64,000 bases of DNA from Haplomitrium mnioides (GCA_049999725.1 JBNGIS010020207.1:56434-120433); one strand, 5' to 3'. Positions 43,495 through 54,792 are shown, counted from the first letter of the stretch. The notes: generated by a model from the sequence alone, not told the origin. Program-made: numbers and translations.

Positions 43495-44580
43495 ATGGAG
43501 AGTCAAGAGGAGGTGATTCAAGCAATGGAATAATGACTTGAACATCTTTCACACCTTTGGGAATTGGGAATAAAAGAAAGAGCAATGTTTTGAGAAGAAG
43601 AGAGTTATGGGCGATTTCCAATGCCAAAAGCATATGATAGAAAGGTGACTTGTGGTGCTTGTGAGAACTTCATTTTTTTATTGTGAACAATATTTTGAAG
43701 CTACAAACATTAGAGAGGATAGTCAGAAAATTCTATTTGTGGCAAGCCAATTAGAAGGAGTTGCAAAGACTTGATGGAGATATCAAATCAAACAAGCGCA
43801 ATGTGGATTTGTTGCTTCTATTGTTTCTTGGCATGAGTTCAAAGAAGAAGTGATTTCAAGATTTAGGGTTGTGAATGCTTCAAAAGTAGCAAGAGATTGA
43901 TTGGCCGAATTGAAGCAACTTGGTACAGTGAGAAGTTATGTGACACATTTTTAGGATACAATTATGCAAACTCCTCATATAGGAGAAGAAGAAGCACTAG
44001 ACCGCTTTGTTCGAGGATTGAAGCCTCGCACGAGAATAGAAGTTACTATGAGAGAGCCTACTCAATTAGAAGAACCAATGCGTATAGCATAGCGGCATGA
44101 CTTATTACTCACGGCTACAAAAGTTAGATCTCGTCCTCAACCATTCGAACAATGTTCTCAAAACCTTGCAAGCTCTAATAGAATTAAAATTCCGACAAGA
44201 ATTTGAGATACCTTGTTCTATCTTGATGGTATAATTGAGGAGTACTCTTGTAGAATGTTGGTCGATAGTAGGAGTTCTGAAAATTTTATGTCACTACATT
44301 TTGCTAAGATAATCAAAGCAAAATATAGGCCTATCAAGGGGAGTGTTGTGACTATAGCTTATGGCCAAAAGCATGATATGTTTTGCGTTCAAAAGCCATT
44401 CCTTCTAAGGATTGGAAAAGAGTATACAGAATCTATGTAATTTGTTATTGCACATGTACAATATGATATCATTTTAAGATAGCCTTGGCTTGAAGAATGG
44501 TCCGCTCAATTTGATTTGGGAAAACAACAAATTCAAGTTACCTTACAAGGTAAGAAATTTTTTTAGGGTGTTCGATACTG
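43495..44580 (+). pseudogene. B4 gag-protease pseudogene
   Basis: The start is ATG 43495 (MESQEEVIQAME), which matches B2 and B5. The capsid blocks are FEATNIRED, QLEGVAKT, WRYQIKQAQCGF and EEEALDRFVRGLKPRTRIEV, with stops at several positions. As in all B copies the capsid tail (PFEQCSQNL) passes straight into protease (LFYLDGIIEEYSC) without a zinc knuckle. The protease site at 44264-44272 is D-S-R instead of D-S-G. The protease tail (FLLRIGKEY, DIIL) follows to the linker. Confidence 0.8.
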
Positions 44581-46221
44581 TTGGTGAACAAACCTAAATT
44601 AGTTCAACATGTTAATTCAGTGGCACAAGGGTTGCCTATCTTTGCTGTTTGGATTAAGCCCATTATGGACTTGAGTAAGGAGGGGGGAAAAGGTGCACCT
44701 ACCTTGATGATAGATGATATTTTGAAAGAGTTTGCGGATGTGTTTCTAGAGGATTTGCCAAAGGGGTAACCAGACGATCGAGGATTGCCTTTTCCGATTG
44801 AGTTGATACCGAGAAGCACTACTTATAACTGACCTATATATTAGCTATCACCACAAGAATTAGAGGAGCTTCAAAAGACATTGACGGATCTTCTTGAGAA
44901 GGATTTCATTCAACACAGTACTTCTCCTTAGGGAGCTCCGGTATTCTTTGTACCAAATAAAGATGGTGGATTTTGTCTTTGTACAGATTATCGATATATG
45001 AACAATCAAACAGTGAAGAATGCCTATCCTTTACCTTGTATTAATGATTTGTTGGATCAATTGAGTGGTGCACGATTCTTTTCTAAGTTGAATCTTCGAA
45101 GTGGTTATTGGCAAATTTCAATCAAGTTAAGTGATGTACCAAAGACAACTTTTCGCACAAGGTATGGGCATTTTGAGTGGAAAGTTCTTACATTTGGTCT
45201 TACTAATGCTCTAGCAATATTTATGGATCAAATACATCAAGTTTTTGATGGGTTATTGGATAAGTCAATGTTGGTATTTTCAGACGATATTCTTATCTTT
45301 AGTAAAAGTGAAGTTGAGCATCGTGCTCATCTCAAGGAGGTACTACAACGACAATACAATTGGAAGTTTTATTGCAAGAAGTCTAAGTGTGAGTTTTGGA
45401 AGTAAGAGGTGACTTATCTAGGGCATAAAATGTCTGCGGATGGCATCAAGATAGAGGAAGAGAAAATTAAAGCTATTGCAGAGTGACCAACACCGAATGA
45501 TGCAAAGGATGTTTGAGCTTTTAATGGATTAGCAAGCTTTTATCAAGGATTCATTCATTACTATGCTCATATTGCTGCACCACTTACAGATTTACTAAGG
45601 AAGGATGCAAAGTTCAAATGGACGACCAATGAGCAAGTAGCATTTCAACAACTCAAGGATGCGGTGACATCTCGTCCAATTCTACAACCATATGATCCAA
45701 AGAGGCGTTGTATAGTCAATTTTTATGCTTCTAATTTTACTATTAGAGCGGTTTTACAACAAGAGTTTGAGGATGGACTTCATCCAATTGCATTCATGTC
45801 ACGATGATTGAATGCGGTGGAGATAAATTATTCTGCAAGAGATCGAGAGCAACTAGCAATGGTTTATGCCACCAAGGTGTGGAGACACTATCTTTTAAGA
45901 AAACCTATACTTATGCACACAAACCACAAGCCATTGCTTCAAGCAATCCACTTGGAAAATATGACAAGTCGTTATCATGGATGAGAAGATCAACTACAAC
46001 TCTTTGATTTCAAGTTGGAGTACAAGCCAGGAAGGTTCCACACTATTCATGATGCATTGTCTTGAAGACCAGATCATCGAATAAATACACTAGAGATAGC
46101 AAATGCTAGTATATTACATCTTGATGAAGCAACCAATGACGACTTTCAACAAAAGTTGCAAGAAGACGTATTTTTTACTCTTGTTAGAGCGCATTTGGCG
46201 GTCCAAGGTAGTGAGTATCAT
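44581..46221 (+). pseudogene. B4 pol, first part: linker, RT, RNase H
   Basis: The linker is open (FAVWIKPIMDLSKEGGK, LMIDDILKEFADVFLEDLPKG). RT is readable over 44820-45480 with an open stretch of 135 codons (44998-45405: NDLLDQLSGARFFSKLNLRSGYWQ). The catalytic box is F-S-D-D at 45277-45288, where the family has F-L-D-D. RNase H runs 45540-46080 with IVNFYASNFTIRAVLQQEF, a decayed D-A-S. The frame stops at the E insertion (duplicated ATCAT 46217-46221). Confidence 0.82.
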
Positions 46222-46296
46222 TGTGGAGGTCTAGTTGGGGATAGAGTAAAGAAAAAGTGAGACTTAGCCTCCTTATCGAGTGGAATAGAGCATTCT
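46222..46296 (+). repeat. E 5' LTR stump (75 bp)
   Basis: It aligns with 46931-47005 (TGTGGAGG..., AGTAAAGAAAAAGTGAGACTT, GTGGAATAGAGCATT) and diverges abruptly afterwards, which marks a deletion breakpoint. Confidence 0.8.
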
Positions 46297-46824
46297 TGAC
46301 AAAGGGCTAATATGTGGTGTACCCGCTGTAAAAAACAAGGATATGTGGAATCAGAATGCTGGTACCCTACTAATGCTAGATTTGTGAGTATGTGGGGATA
46401 CTGGGTTGAAGAGAGGCAAGATGACTATCAAATTTGAGATCCCATCCAATCCTATTTTGCATTCTAGTAGGGAAGGAGGAGACCATTGGAGAGAAGTTAT
46501 CCTCAAAATCAGCCCTCCTTACCATATCCGATGCTTGGAACACCAGTGCAACACCAGGGGCAAGCTACTTTGGGAACCATTGTTGTGCCAAGGGCTGTAA
46601 TGTAAGGAAGAGGAGCTAGATTTATAGGTTGTTATAATTGTGGGAGTTTAGAACACTATTCTAATACTTGTCCCCACCCTAGGAAGCCGTTGGGTTATGT
46701 TCCTCTGTGTTCAAATTGCAAGAAGTCAGACCACATTGAAGCAGAATGCCCAGAGCCACCAACAACAAAGATGTTGGTTAAGTATGTGGAGACAAATGCT
46801 AAAGCTGGACCTCCTTGTTCTTGA
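46297..46824 (+). pseudogene. E gag C-terminal remnant with three zinc knuckles
   Basis: One plus-strand frame carries three knuckle motifs: 46318-46359 (C-x2-C-x4-Y-x4-C, the His replaced by Tyr), 46630-46671 (CYNC...H...C) and 46708-46749 (CSNC...H...C). All three are in the same frame, separated by only a few stops near 46436-46600 and no frameshift. The end is about 46824 (PPCS-stop). In the family such knuckles bind RNA in the nucleocapsid. Three in a row is unusual for plant gypsy gag, which mostly has one or two; a host CCHC protein fragment is the alternative. Confidence 0.7.
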
Positions 46825-46914
46825 AGGAAACAAATTCTTGGCTCTTAAAGAGACAGAAGCCATACATAGCCAAAGGAAAGAGAATCCTAAAAAGGCTCGC
46901 AAGGACGCTTCACA

Positions 46915-46930
46915 TTGGAGGAAGGGGCTA
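46915..46930 (+). promoter_or_regulatory. E polypurine tract
   Basis: GGAGGAAGGGG followed by CTA lies immediately before the 3' LTR start at 46931, where plus-strand priming is expected. Confidence 0.75.
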
Positions 46931-49458
46931 TGTGGAGGCCCAGTTGGGGATGGAGTAAAGAAAAAGTGAGACTTAACCCCATGATCTAGTGGAATAGAGC
47001 ATTACAGGTGCTGTGTGGAAGGAAAATGAAAAAATTGAAATATATTAGTCTTGTGGACCTGAGGAAGAAGAGCAATAGCTATGGGTTGCTTGACACAAGA
47101 AGATTCTCTCAAGAGTGTAATATGGTGCCAGGTTTGAGCAGGATAAGTTGACTTCAAAGGTCTGCTGGAAATAAAAATATAATAATAATGTAATGATAAA
47201 TTAAAAGTTTGATCTTATTTCTGTAGAAAAAACAATGGAGTATAGTCATAGGAGTAAGAATAAAAATAAAAATTTAAAAAATATATAAAATAAAATAAAA
47301 TAAAAGTAATAAAACTAATCTAATTGTCGTGGGCCAAGCTAAGCCCACTACATTACTCTATTTTTAAGACTACTTGATCACTCGGAGGACAGCGTGCTCT
47401 AGGGAAGGGTAAGCCCTAAACTAGGTCCGTCCAGTGGCAGAAGAGGGATATGCATGTGGCCTTACACCTCCTAGAGGGCTGCCTTTCAAAAGGAAGAAAG
47501 AGCGACAACATTATATACTACTCCTACAGCAGCGCGGGAAATTTATGGGACTAAGTCCTTAGCTTGCAGAGGCCAATGTGCGTCTGACGACAGTGAACTC
47601 TTCTGTGGGTGGTTCGTGTTATGAACTCTGGAAGAATTGTTCATGGAGAATTGATCAGCTGCATGGAAGATTCAACCAATTGAGCTGTAAAGAAAAATCG
47701 ACCGAGTGCAAGGAGTCGAGTATCTGTGCGAAGACCCAACGACAAAGGATTTCCCTGCTATGACAAATTCTCATGATCAATCAGCGATAAAGGCCACTAT
47801 GAAGAAAGATTCAGTAGGCTGCGAAATAGAAGGAGTGCTAAAGAAATTGATTAGTTATGAAGGAATGTCCTTGGGAAATATGAATTAGATGAAAGAAGCC
47901 ATTGCGAAGGATCCAACTATGAAAAATCAAGCTGTGAAGAAGATTTGAGCGAGAAGAGGATGCCCGAGAAAACGATGTGACGAGCGAAAAGGATATGTGA
48001 GTTGGATCGGATCAGTAAAATCGAAGAGGAAGATTTTACCTCCAATATTCAGGAGGGAAGCTGATCATGAGTAGAATGACGCAATGAAGTTACGAGGTTC
48101 TGTTGTTCCAAAGTCCCGTTGTTCCGAAGTTCTGAGGTTCCGCTGTTCCGACTTTACAAAGAGTCTGATGCGTCCGAAGATTCAGAATATTCTGAAGGGT
48201 CCGTTGTTCTGTTGTTTCGAAGAGTCTGGCGGGTTCGTAAGTTCCGAGAGTTTGATTTTTCCAATGTTTTGACAGGTCCGATGCGTATGAAGAGTTCTAA
48301 GGTCCGAAATTCTGAATGTTCCAATTTATAGATTCAAGGAACTGGCCTTGTGATAATGAAGTAAAGGTATGATGAGGCAGAAGATCTCCTTGTGAAGAAT
48401 TAAATTTGCAGAGGGGAGGTTTGTGCAAATCACCTAGCAAGAAGAAGCTAAAGTGAAAGAGCCTCGTCAAGAAGTGATGTGCGAAGATTCTTGCAGAAGA
48501 ATTGGCTGCAAAGGAATTGATCTTTTTGCGAAGATCGCTCTGTAGCAAGGAAAACCTATGAAAGGAGGAAGCAATTGATGAAAAAGAAGTCTCCTGTCGT
48601 GAAGAAAATCCCTATAGAAGAAATCAGAGGCTGCATTGAACGCCTCTGCAAGGGAATGGAATGGAAGTAACGAAGAAGTAATGCCCCGATGCTGCGATGA
48701 AGAGTCCCTGCATAAATCTACGAGTTTTGCGTAAAGGTTGTTTCGCGGAATTAGCAATTGGAAATGATCTGTGTGGACAAATTCTTGAGAGGAGACATTC
48801 TCTGTAAGTCACTATGCAACGAGGAGCATTTGAATGAAGAAGAAGGTACGAGAAGCCTTGTGGAAGAAGATCCCTGCGTGAAGTCACTTTGGGTGACAAT
48901 TGACCGGATGTGAGGGATGAGTCTCGTTGCAACAAGATTGATCTACTGCGCAAATTGCCTTGCGAGGAAGGATGTGAAGGAAATAATTTGAAGGAAAGAG
49001 GCCATACGAACAATCAGGTGTTTTGATTCGAGTGAGAGCTCATGTATTGTTCTAGCTTATGCATTGTTCTTATATGGAGTTGCTCAACAAGTTGGTGTCA
49101 ATGGAGCTTATGGATTGTCCTATACTAAGCTATTCAACGAGTTAGTGACTATCAAGCTTATGAAAGAACTTATGAGGTGAATGGAAGAAAATCAAAATGA
49201 GAAAGTGAGCCGTGAAGAACACTGAGCGATCGATTCGAGAGGAGCTGCTACGCGATCGAATTGCAAGGAGAGCACGAACGGTCCGTTGCGAGGTTGATTC
49301 GAAGGAGTGGAAACGAACAAGGACGAAGTTAATTTCAAATGGAGCTATGTATAATTGTTATAACGAACTATTTGGAAATTGAATTCAACGGAACGCGAGT
49401 AGTTCTTATAACGAACGGCAGGAGTTACGAAGAACAGAGTGGAACTGGACCTTCCTAA

Positions 49459-49570
49459 GTGGGGAGCCCACTTAAGAGGGTTCTGATTAGCCTTTCGATG
49501 TGGGGATTCCAATTAACAAGAATCCGATTGAGCTTCCGACGTGGGGAGCTCTATTAAGAGGGATCCGAAG
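49459..49570. repeat. 41-bp tandem repeat in the E LTR
   Basis: Units start at 49459, 49500 and 49541, each with GTGGGGA, then AATTAA/TTAAGAG and TCCGAT; the third is partial. Confidence 0.8.
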
Positions 49571-49691
49571 CAGGATAATGATTAATTGGCCGAAAGGGTG
49601 ACATGTCAAAGATTCAGATGGGAGGAAGATGATCTTGAAAGTTCGAATCATACATCTTCGGAAAGTTCAAAATGGATCTGCGAAGTCTATC

Positions 49692-50000
49692 GTTCTTACA
49701 TCAAACTTTTCTACGAGTTAATTAAAGGAGCCTCTGGCATGCAATGTTCTTACAACGAGCTTGTGAATGAGTTACTAGAAAGAGGACTTATTTATTGTTC
49801 TTACGTCAAGCGATTGAAGGAGTTAGTTCCAAAGGAAGGATGAGTGGTTCTTATACCGAGCTTTTTCACAAGTTAATAAAGGGAGCTTCAAGTGTTCGGT
49901 GTTCTTACATCAAGCTTCAAATGAGTTAGTTGAAAGAGAGCTTATAGATGGTTCCTATAATGAAATACGAGAAGGTTAACTCTAAAGTAGTTTCTAGTAC
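49692..50000. repeat. 50-54-bp tandem repeat in the E LTR, six copies
   Basis: The motif GTTCTTAYA or a close variant starts at 49692, 49746, 49797, 49847, 49901 and 49951, with CAAGC/CGAGC and a GAGTTA-type block after it in most copies. Confidence 0.75.
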
Positions 50001-50874
50001 TTCTTATAAAGAGCAATTTAGAGAGTTGCCATCGAGGAATTAAAAAAGGTTCTTTAGTCTGATTGAATAGACAGATGAAGAGCAGTTATTAGTTATTTAG
50101 GTTAGCTGAATTAGTTAGGAATCAGTTATAGGAGAAGGGGCATAAGACCAGTAGCGGGGTCCCCCTTCTGCTTGGACAACATTTCTCATTGTAAAGACTC
50201 ATTTGACAAATTTATAAAGTTTATAATTTTTCTTTGAGAATCCTATGCTCCTTGGATAGAATTGAAGATCACAAGAGGGCAATATGATTGCTGAAGCAAG
50301 GATGTAAGATAGGATGTAAAGACAGAAGCAATGCACATTCTGCAATTGTGAATTTAGAAAAGGATTGCTCTAGAGAAGGGTAGGCCAGAGGAGTACATGG
50401 GTGCATTCTACTAGAGAATTCAGGTTCTGAATTTTGAATTGAGGAATCTGTGGGATGATGTGAATTGTAATCCCAGCAAGAAGTGCTAGGAAAGATAGAA
50501 GGCTGTCCCCAGATTTCCCATGCAAATTTGAGGATGAAGGTTCTTCATCTCCCAAGCTTAAAGTTTGCTTGAAAGGAATGCTTTATTGAAATATTCCAGT
50601 CTTCTAGAGTAGTTGATCTAAAAATCCTGTGTTAACAAATGCTAGATGGCAGGTGAGAGGAGTCTCATTGTCATTATAGTACTTGTTGGTGTTGAGAGAG
50701 AGTAAGTGACCAAGGTTTGAAGGGCTTGGTCCTGGGGTGTGTTCAGTTTTCCCTGTTCAAAACAACTGAAAACTGCAGAAATCATGGAAAACAGATCAAA
50801 TTAACACTACTTCTTGTGGGTTCAACACTGGATCAGAGTAATTTGATCCCAAATACTTGCAGGTGGCTGCAACA

Positions 50875-52260
50875 ATCATACATTTTCTATTCGGGATGGT
50901 ATTCTCTATCAAAGCCATCAAATATATGTTCCTTAAGATAATGCACTTCGAATGGCATGTTTACAAGAAGCACATGATATTCCAATTTCTGGGCATCTTG
51001 GAGTAGACAAGACTATGGAGTTGCTTCAATGGACTTAGTGGTGGCCAAACCTAGCTCGAGATGTTCGTGGCCTTGTTCATTCTTGTGAAAGTTGTCAACG
51101 AAACAAGGTTTCAAATCAAAAACCAGCTGGTCTTCTATAACCATTATATCGCAATTCCTACTACTCGGTGGGAACATGTAAGTTTGGTTCTTATCACTTC
51201 CCTTCCAACCACGCTTCATGGTTTACGGCTATTGTGGTGTTTGTGGATAAGCTAAACAAACAAATTTATCTAGTACCGATAGTGGATACGATGGATGCTC
51301 CACGATTGGCAAAGATTTATTTTGATACAGTCTTCTGATATCATGGAATGCCAAAGGTACTTATATCCGATAGAGATCCACAATTCAATGGGAAGTTTTG
51401 GCGAGAGTTATTCACACTTTTGGGTACCAAACTATCTATGTCTACGGCGTATTATCCTCAAACAGATAGGCAAACCGAATGGGAAAACCGTACTGTGGAG
51501 GATATGCTTCGAACGTTTATCAATGTTCATCATACAAATTAGGATAGTTACAGGCTGTGGAGTTTGCATACAACAACTCCAAACAAGCAAGTGCTGGCTT
51601 TTCTCCTTTCTTTCTTAATTCTGGTCAACATCCTCTTGTTCCCGATGGTTTGCTTTCTCCTTTGTCTTCAAATGTTCCTAGTCTTTCTACTTTTTTGTCT
51701 CATTTATCTTCCTCATTGTGAGATGCTAGAAACCATCTTGTTATTGCTCAAAATTGGCAAAAACAGTTGCCGATAAACATCGTCGTGATTGCTATTATGT
51801 TTTAGGTAACCAAGTTATGTTATCCACTTATAATCTTCTATTGTCTTTAGATACTCAAGTCCGTAAGTTATCTCCTGCTTGGATTGGTCCTTTCTCTATT
51901 TCTCAAATTATTTCTTTCGTTGCTTATAAACTTGATCTTCCTCTTCATATGAAGATTCATCATGTGTTCCATGTGTCTAAACTTAAACCTTTTGTCTCTA
52001 GTCCATCTTCTTTTCCAAATTGTGTTCAACTTCCTCCTCCGGCAATTGTTCTTGATGAGTATGAAGAATTTGAAGTAGACCGCATTTTGGCAAAAAGATT
52101 TATTAAGCGCGGGCGGCATCCACAAGTTCAATACAAGGTTTTGTGAAAAGGCTATCCACTTCATGATGCTACTTGGAAACCTTCTTCAAATCTTGAGAAT
52201 GCTCAAGAAGTTATTAAAATTTTTGAAAGTTGTGGCAATGACGAGGATGTTATTGACTAG
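50875..52260 (+). pseudogene. B4 pol, second part: integrase and chromodomain
   Basis: RNase H end and the zinc-binding region resume at 50880 (GILYQSHQIYVP, HSCESCQRNK). In the integrase core the first catalytic Asp is Val (SLVLITSLP, about 51184), the second is intact (ISDRDPQFNGKFW, 51360-51398) and the Glu is kept (QTEWENRTVED). Frame changes follow near 51550 and 51750. The tail is open at 51754-52146 with GNQVMLST, HVFHVSKLKPFV and the chromodomain (FEVDRILAKRFIKRG...), followed by a stop at the conserved Trp position and the end NDEDVID-stop at about 52260. Confidence 0.83.
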
Positions 52261-52273
52261 ACTGTGGGGATTA

Positions 52274-52706
52274 TGTAATAGTACAAGCATAAGGTTGTGC
52301 TATTTATAAGAAAATAGAGAGGAGTGAAGGAAGTGGTAGTGAGTCACTTTTATGGTTAAGATTGGATTACTTGCCTTTGAAGTTACTTTTGGTGGAGAGT
52401 CACTTTTAGGTTACTTGCATTTGAAGTCACTTTTGGTAGAGAGTCATCTTTAGAGCTGAAATGAGATGTGACTTGTAAGTGAAGAAAGATGGATGACACC
52501 CTCTTCTCTTGTATAAATAGAAGGGTTTCTTAGCCCCACTCCTCATTCTGGAGTTTCTCTCGAATACTTGGATTCTTTGGTTGTTTGGCTTTTGCTTGCA
52601 CTCTTGGTCTTAGCTTAGACCTTGAGTTGCTTTTGGTTGAAGAACTCTATTAGAGTTTACCATGAGTTTTTACTTATTTGGATTTGGTTTTTGAGACTCT
52701 TTTACA
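52274..52706 (+). repeat. B4 3' LTR (433 bp)
   Basis: It aligns end to end with 43023-43455 and is followed by the TTAAC duplication at 52707-52711. Confidence 0.92.
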
Positions 52707-53667
52707 TTAACTATGTGGTAGAATTTTTCGAGTTGTTGAGACAGAGCTACCATGAAAAGAGAACCAACAAGTTGAAGAGTCTTTAGAAATTCCAATGCAA
52801 GACTGGACAGAGTTTGATAGAAATAAACATGAGGATGAGCATGCTTGCCAATGACACAAAGTGAGTGCCAAAACCCAAGTCGTCCAATTTTGGTATGCCA
52901 TTCTCAATTGGGATTTGAGGAAGAGAGTAATGGATGCCACCATTCTCATGGGTTTTGATCTCAATTTAGCTATTGTTTTTACATTGTTGGATTAAATTGA
53001 GTTCAACTCTTGTGAATGAGAGAGTAGTTACTCTTAGCTTTCCAAAAGAAATGCCAAAATTTACACTTGTATCTACATTCTTATCACATTCTATACAACC
53101 AAAGAATCAAAAGCTCAAATAGAAATAAGGTGTGGCCATTAAGCATTGCCTTCCTATGCTGGCCAATAGCCGAGTTGTTGGATATGTGATAGAGATCCCT
53201 TAAAAAAATCAATATATAGAGTAGAAAAGCCAAGAGTATTGCATTCTGAAGAAGCAAGTGCAACCAACTAAAGACATTATCACCACTATTGAGTTATGGA
53301 TAACAACAAAGACAAATGTTTCTTCTCTTCATTTAGAACTATGACAAAGAGGAGCTTGCACAAGTGAGTAAGGTAGAAGCGAGAGAGGTGGTTGTGGACA
53401 CCGTTTGAAAGAGTTGGAGTAGGTGCTCGAACCTCTATTGTAGATGCAAAGAATGTTATGATTACACAATTGGAGGAGCAATTAGCTACCATAACTAAAG
53501 TACAAACCCGACCCAACTCTAGGGTTGAAGCCTCTACATCTTATAAAATTGATGGAGGCTTGGTTGGAATGGGATTTATGTGTGAGATAGCCCACATTGA
53601 TGTATTTGTAGTTGTGACAAGAGTGGCAAGAAAGGCTCTTGAATCTAGAAGAGTAGTGGTGGAGTCG
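52707..53667 (+). pseudogene. D2 gag, second part
   Basis: It continues D2 gag after B4 (TATGTGGTAGAATTTTTCGAG, matching D1 26682 on). Blocks: VEFFELLRQSYHEKRT, MRMSMLANDT, QVVQFWYAILNWDLRKRVMDATI, more readable than in D1 at places. The CCHC region at about 53290 is decayed. The linker at 53392-53650 has an open stretch of 97 codons (RTSIVDAKNVMITQLEEQLATI) that aligns with D1 27450-27660. It is interrupted by a solo LTR at 53668. Confidence 0.7.
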
Positions 53668-54122
53668 TGTAAAAGAACTCAATGACCAAATCCAAATGAG
53701 TAAGAACTCATAGCGAGCTCTAATAGAGTTCTTCAACCAAATACACCTCAAGGCCCAAGCTAAGACCAAGAGTGCAAGAAAAAGCCAAACAACCAAAGAA
53801 CCCAAGTGATTTGAGAGGAACTCTAGAATGAGAAGTGGGGCTATGAGCCCTTCTATTTATACAAAAGAAGAGGGTGTCATCCCTCTTTCTTCACTTACAA
53901 GCCACTTCTAATTTCAACCCTAAATTGATCACTTAGAAGTTACTTCTAATTTCAACCCTAAATTGATCACTTAGAATTCACTTCTAATTTCAACTTTAAA
54001 ACTCTAAAAGTGACTTCGAAGGCAAGTAATCTAATCTCAACCCTAAAAGTGACCCCTTACCACTTCTTTCACTCCTCTCTATTTTGTTATAAATAGCACA
54101 ACATTATGCTTGTACTATTTTA
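53668..54122 (-). repeat. Solo LTR, minus strand, inside D2
   Basis: The 455-bp LTR lies between AGTCG (53663-53667) and AGTTA (54123-54127). D1 has AGTCAGA at the same place, so both flanks derive from AGTCA by single transitions. U3 has three copies of a unit of about 40 bp (TCACTTCTAATTTCAA in plus orientation). The right end reads ATTTTA instead of ATTACA. Confidence 0.87.
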
Positions 54123-54325
54123 AGTTAGATACTTAGAGAGGAAATGCTCATCAGTATGTAAAGCTTTCACAATTGTTTCAATTGATAAATTTGGTGAGGA
54201 CCACTTCCATGCACCCAACTCAAGCTTCTAAGAATACAAATAAGTCAACCAAAATAGAGGAGAGTGCGTCTTCAACTATAGATATAGCCAAGTTTTTTCT
54301 ATAGAAGTCATTGTTTTATGGATTG
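54123..54325 (+). pseudogene. D2 linker, third part
   Basis: It aligns with D1 27655-27860 (GGATGCTCATC.., CATGCACCCAACTCAAGCTTC, GAGAGTGCGTCTTCA). It is cut by the 5' LTR of F. Confidence 0.75.
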
Positions 54326-54330
54326 AATAT

Positions 54331-54792
54331 TGTAATAATACAAGCATGATGATTTGCTATTTATAAGGAAATAGAAAGTAGTGAAGAAAGTGGTAGAGAG
54401 TCACTTTAATGGTCGAAATCATTTTAAAAGTTATTTTCTTTTGAAGTTACTTTTAAGGTTAAAGTGAGATAAACTTGCCTTCAAAGTTACTTTTATATAA
54501 GTAAAATAAGCTCATTTTTAGGGTTGAAATTGGAAGTGACTTATAAGTGATCACTTTAGAGTTCAAATTGGAAGTGACTTATATAAGTGAGCACTTTAAG
54601 AGTTGAAATTGGAAGTGACTTATAAGTGATCACTTTTAGAGTTGAAATTGGAAGTGATTTGTAAATGAAGCAAGGGGGATGACACCTTCTTCTCTTGTAT
54701 AAATAAAAGGGCTTTATAGCTCCACTCTTCATTTTGGAGTTCCTCTCAATTTGGTTTGGCTATTTGGTTACTTGGTTTTGGCTTACACTCTT
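54331..54792 (+). repeat. F 5' LTR, first part (462 bp)
   Basis: It starts TGTAATAATACAAGCATG. U3 has about four tandem copies of a unit of about 39 bp at 54515-54665, with the perfect 12-bp palindrome AAGTGATCACTT at 54545-54556 and 54624-54635. TATAAATA is at 54698-54705. It breaks at 54792 with the B5 insertion. Confidence 0.87.
54788..54792. repeat. Target-site duplication of B5, left copy (CTCTT)
   Basis: CTCTT recurs exactly at 58635-58639. Confidence 0.93.

Larger units (their letters stand above)
46222..50874 (+). mobile_element. E: LTR element with a very long LTR, nested in B4, mostly deleted inside
   Basis: The ends are TG (46222) and CA (50874), flanked by perfect ATCAT duplications (46217-46221 and 50875-50879), and B4 pol reads across it. 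The first 75 bases (46222-46296) recur, slightly changed, at 46931, directly after a polypurine tract. The layout is therefore a 5' LTR stump, a gag remnant, a polypurine tract, and a full 3' LTR of about 3.9 kb. The rest of the 5' LTR, the primer site and pol are absent. LTRs of this length are known from Ogre/Tat-type plant elements; the lineage of E is not provable here. Confidence 0.8.
46931..50874 (+). repeat. E 3' LTR (3944 bp)
   Basis: It starts TGTGGAGGCCCAG and ends GGTGGCTGCAACA before the ATCAT duplication. It contains an A/T-rich low-complexity part (47170-47320), a degenerate GTTCCGAAG-type repeat (48095-48330), a 41-bp tandem (49459-49570) and a 50-54-bp tandem (49692-50000). 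No coding frame in it resembles a known protein. The region near 50120-50230, with a GAAGGGG...CCCCCTTC hairpin and T/A-rich sequence after it, may be the transcript end. Confidence 0.72.
43023..52706 (+). mobile_element. B4: chromovirus-type Ty3/gypsy element nested in D2, split by E
   Basis: The LTRs are both 433 bp and differ at about 27 positions by hand count. A perfect TTAAC duplication flanks the element, and D2 gag is continuous across it. Without E (46222-50874) B4 is about 5.0 kb, the normal size of the family. It is among the best preserved here, but gag and pol have stops, the protease site is D-S-R, RT has F-S-D-D, and integrase has lost the first Asp. Confidence 0.93.

Noticed and set aside
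48624-49013. Minus-strand open frame of 129 codons in the E LTR
   Set aside because: No recognisable domain, and it lies in repeat-rich LTR sequence with comparable open frames on both strands; chance is likely.
49586-49843. Plus-strand 85-codon open frame in the E LTR
   Set aside because: It overlaps the 50-54-bp tandem repeat, which alone explains the open frame and its repetitive Tyr/Leu pattern.
49692-50000. CRISPR-like array of spaced repeats
   Set aside because: Units are degenerate along their whole length with no constant repeat and unique spacer pattern, and the context is a plant LTR.
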